Program-made: the position numbers and the translations under genes
DNA from: Alphaproteobacteria bacterium UBA6038
Lineage (GTDB): Bacteria > Pseudomonadota > Alphaproteobacteria > Micropepsales > Micropepsaceae
Reading direction: 5' to 3'
Assembly (NCBI GenBank): GCA_002429315.1
Contig: DIZC01000128.1
Coordinates: 1 to 5,639 of the forward strand
Length of the DNA stretch: 5,639 bases
Notes under the pieces: generated by a model
Database searches by the model: none
The model's input: the letters and a program-made list of their open reading frames with translations, nothing else
What the model was told of the DNA's origin: nothing
Part shown: positions 5,536 to 5,639 of the stretch, piece after piece
How the letters are laid out: each line of letters starts with the position of its first letter
Position numbering within the stretch: the stretch's first letter is position 1

Positions 5536-5639
5536 CACCAGCTCCCCGATGCGCCTCCGCCGCCGAACGATCCGCCGCCGCCGGAGAATCCACCGCCGCC
5601 AAATCCGCCGCCGCCAAACCCACCGCCGCCAAACCCACC
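5535..5639 (-). CDS. C-terminal glycine-rich tail of a YgcG-like TPM-domain protein (partial)
   Basis: Only the last 34 residues are in the window; the gene continues beyond the right edge. They are repeats of GGGGF followed by SGGGGSFGGGGASGSW and a TGA stop. A Gly/Ser/Phe tail ending in a small-residue-Trp or -Arg motif is characteristic of YgcG-type TPM proteins, where it follows the TPM domain and a membrane helix. The stop codon shares its final A with the ATG of the second TPM gene, supporting co-transcription. The identification rests on tail composition plus the TPM neighbour, because no domain sequence is visible. Another glycine-rich protein is possible but less likely. Confidence 0.75.
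   Translation of the reverse strand, partial: GGFGGGGFGGGGFGGGGFSGGGGSFGGGGASGSW
5587..5639. repeat. 15-bp tandem repeat encoding GGGGF units
   Basis: Three complete 15-bp units (5587-5601, 5602-5616, 5617-5631) of the form AAYCCRCCGCCGCCA are followed by a partial fourth that runs off the window. They encode the GGGGF repeats of the YgcG-like tail on the minus strand. Such a repeat can vary in copy number by slippage and readily breaks assemblies, which may explain why the window stops here. Confidence 0.85.

Overview
This is a GC-rich window that looks alphaproteobacterial, probably Hyphomicrobiales. That placement rests on the protein flavour, the high GC third positions and the interspersed CCTCCCCC / GGGGGAGG palindromes; no rRNA or other phylogenetic marker is present. 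Both ends are low-complexity: a 40-base near-pure G run at the left and a glycine-codon tandem repeat at the right. It may therefore be a complete short contig broken at hard-to-assemble sequence.

Left part, plus strand (125-3086): a yeaH (DUF444/YhbH, MIDAS-type VWA domain) gene followed by a spoVR/ycgB gene. These are the second and third members of the widely conserved prkA-yeaH-spoVR stationary-phase/stress module. The kinase gene prkA would be expected upstream but lies outside the window. A palindrome-rich, MITE-like element of about 133 bp fills most of the 160-bp gap between the two genes, and a shorter, inverted relative lies directly upstream of yeaH. The same GGGGGAGG-ended palindrome therefore sits 15-19 nt ahead of both start codons. 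The spoVR start is a GTG with a Shine-Dalgarno sequence at the element's edge.

Middle part, minus strand (3100-3606): two small genes encoding predicted single-span membrane proteins of 57 and 61 residues, each with a plausible ribosome binding site. Neither is recognised. A candidate sigma70-type promoter with an 11-bp-spaced direct repeat precedes the first. About 280 bp (3607-3887) carry no convincing gene, only a small hairpin and -10-like sequences.

Right part, minus strand, read from 5639 to 3888: the glycine-rich C-terminus of a TPM-domain (YgcG-like) protein, a second two-helix TPM-domain protein, a classical Nudix hydrolase, and a NudK-like Nudix hydrolase. All four are joined by 1- or 4-base stop/start overlaps (TGATG, ATGA, ATGA), a tight and probably translationally coupled operon combining membrane-associated TPM proteins with two nucleotide-housekeeping hydrolases.

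No clearly new multi-gene system is visible. The most unusual items are the repeat elements placed at the two yeaH/spoVR start regions, the unrecognised small membrane proteins, and the fused TPM-Nudix-Nudix operon.
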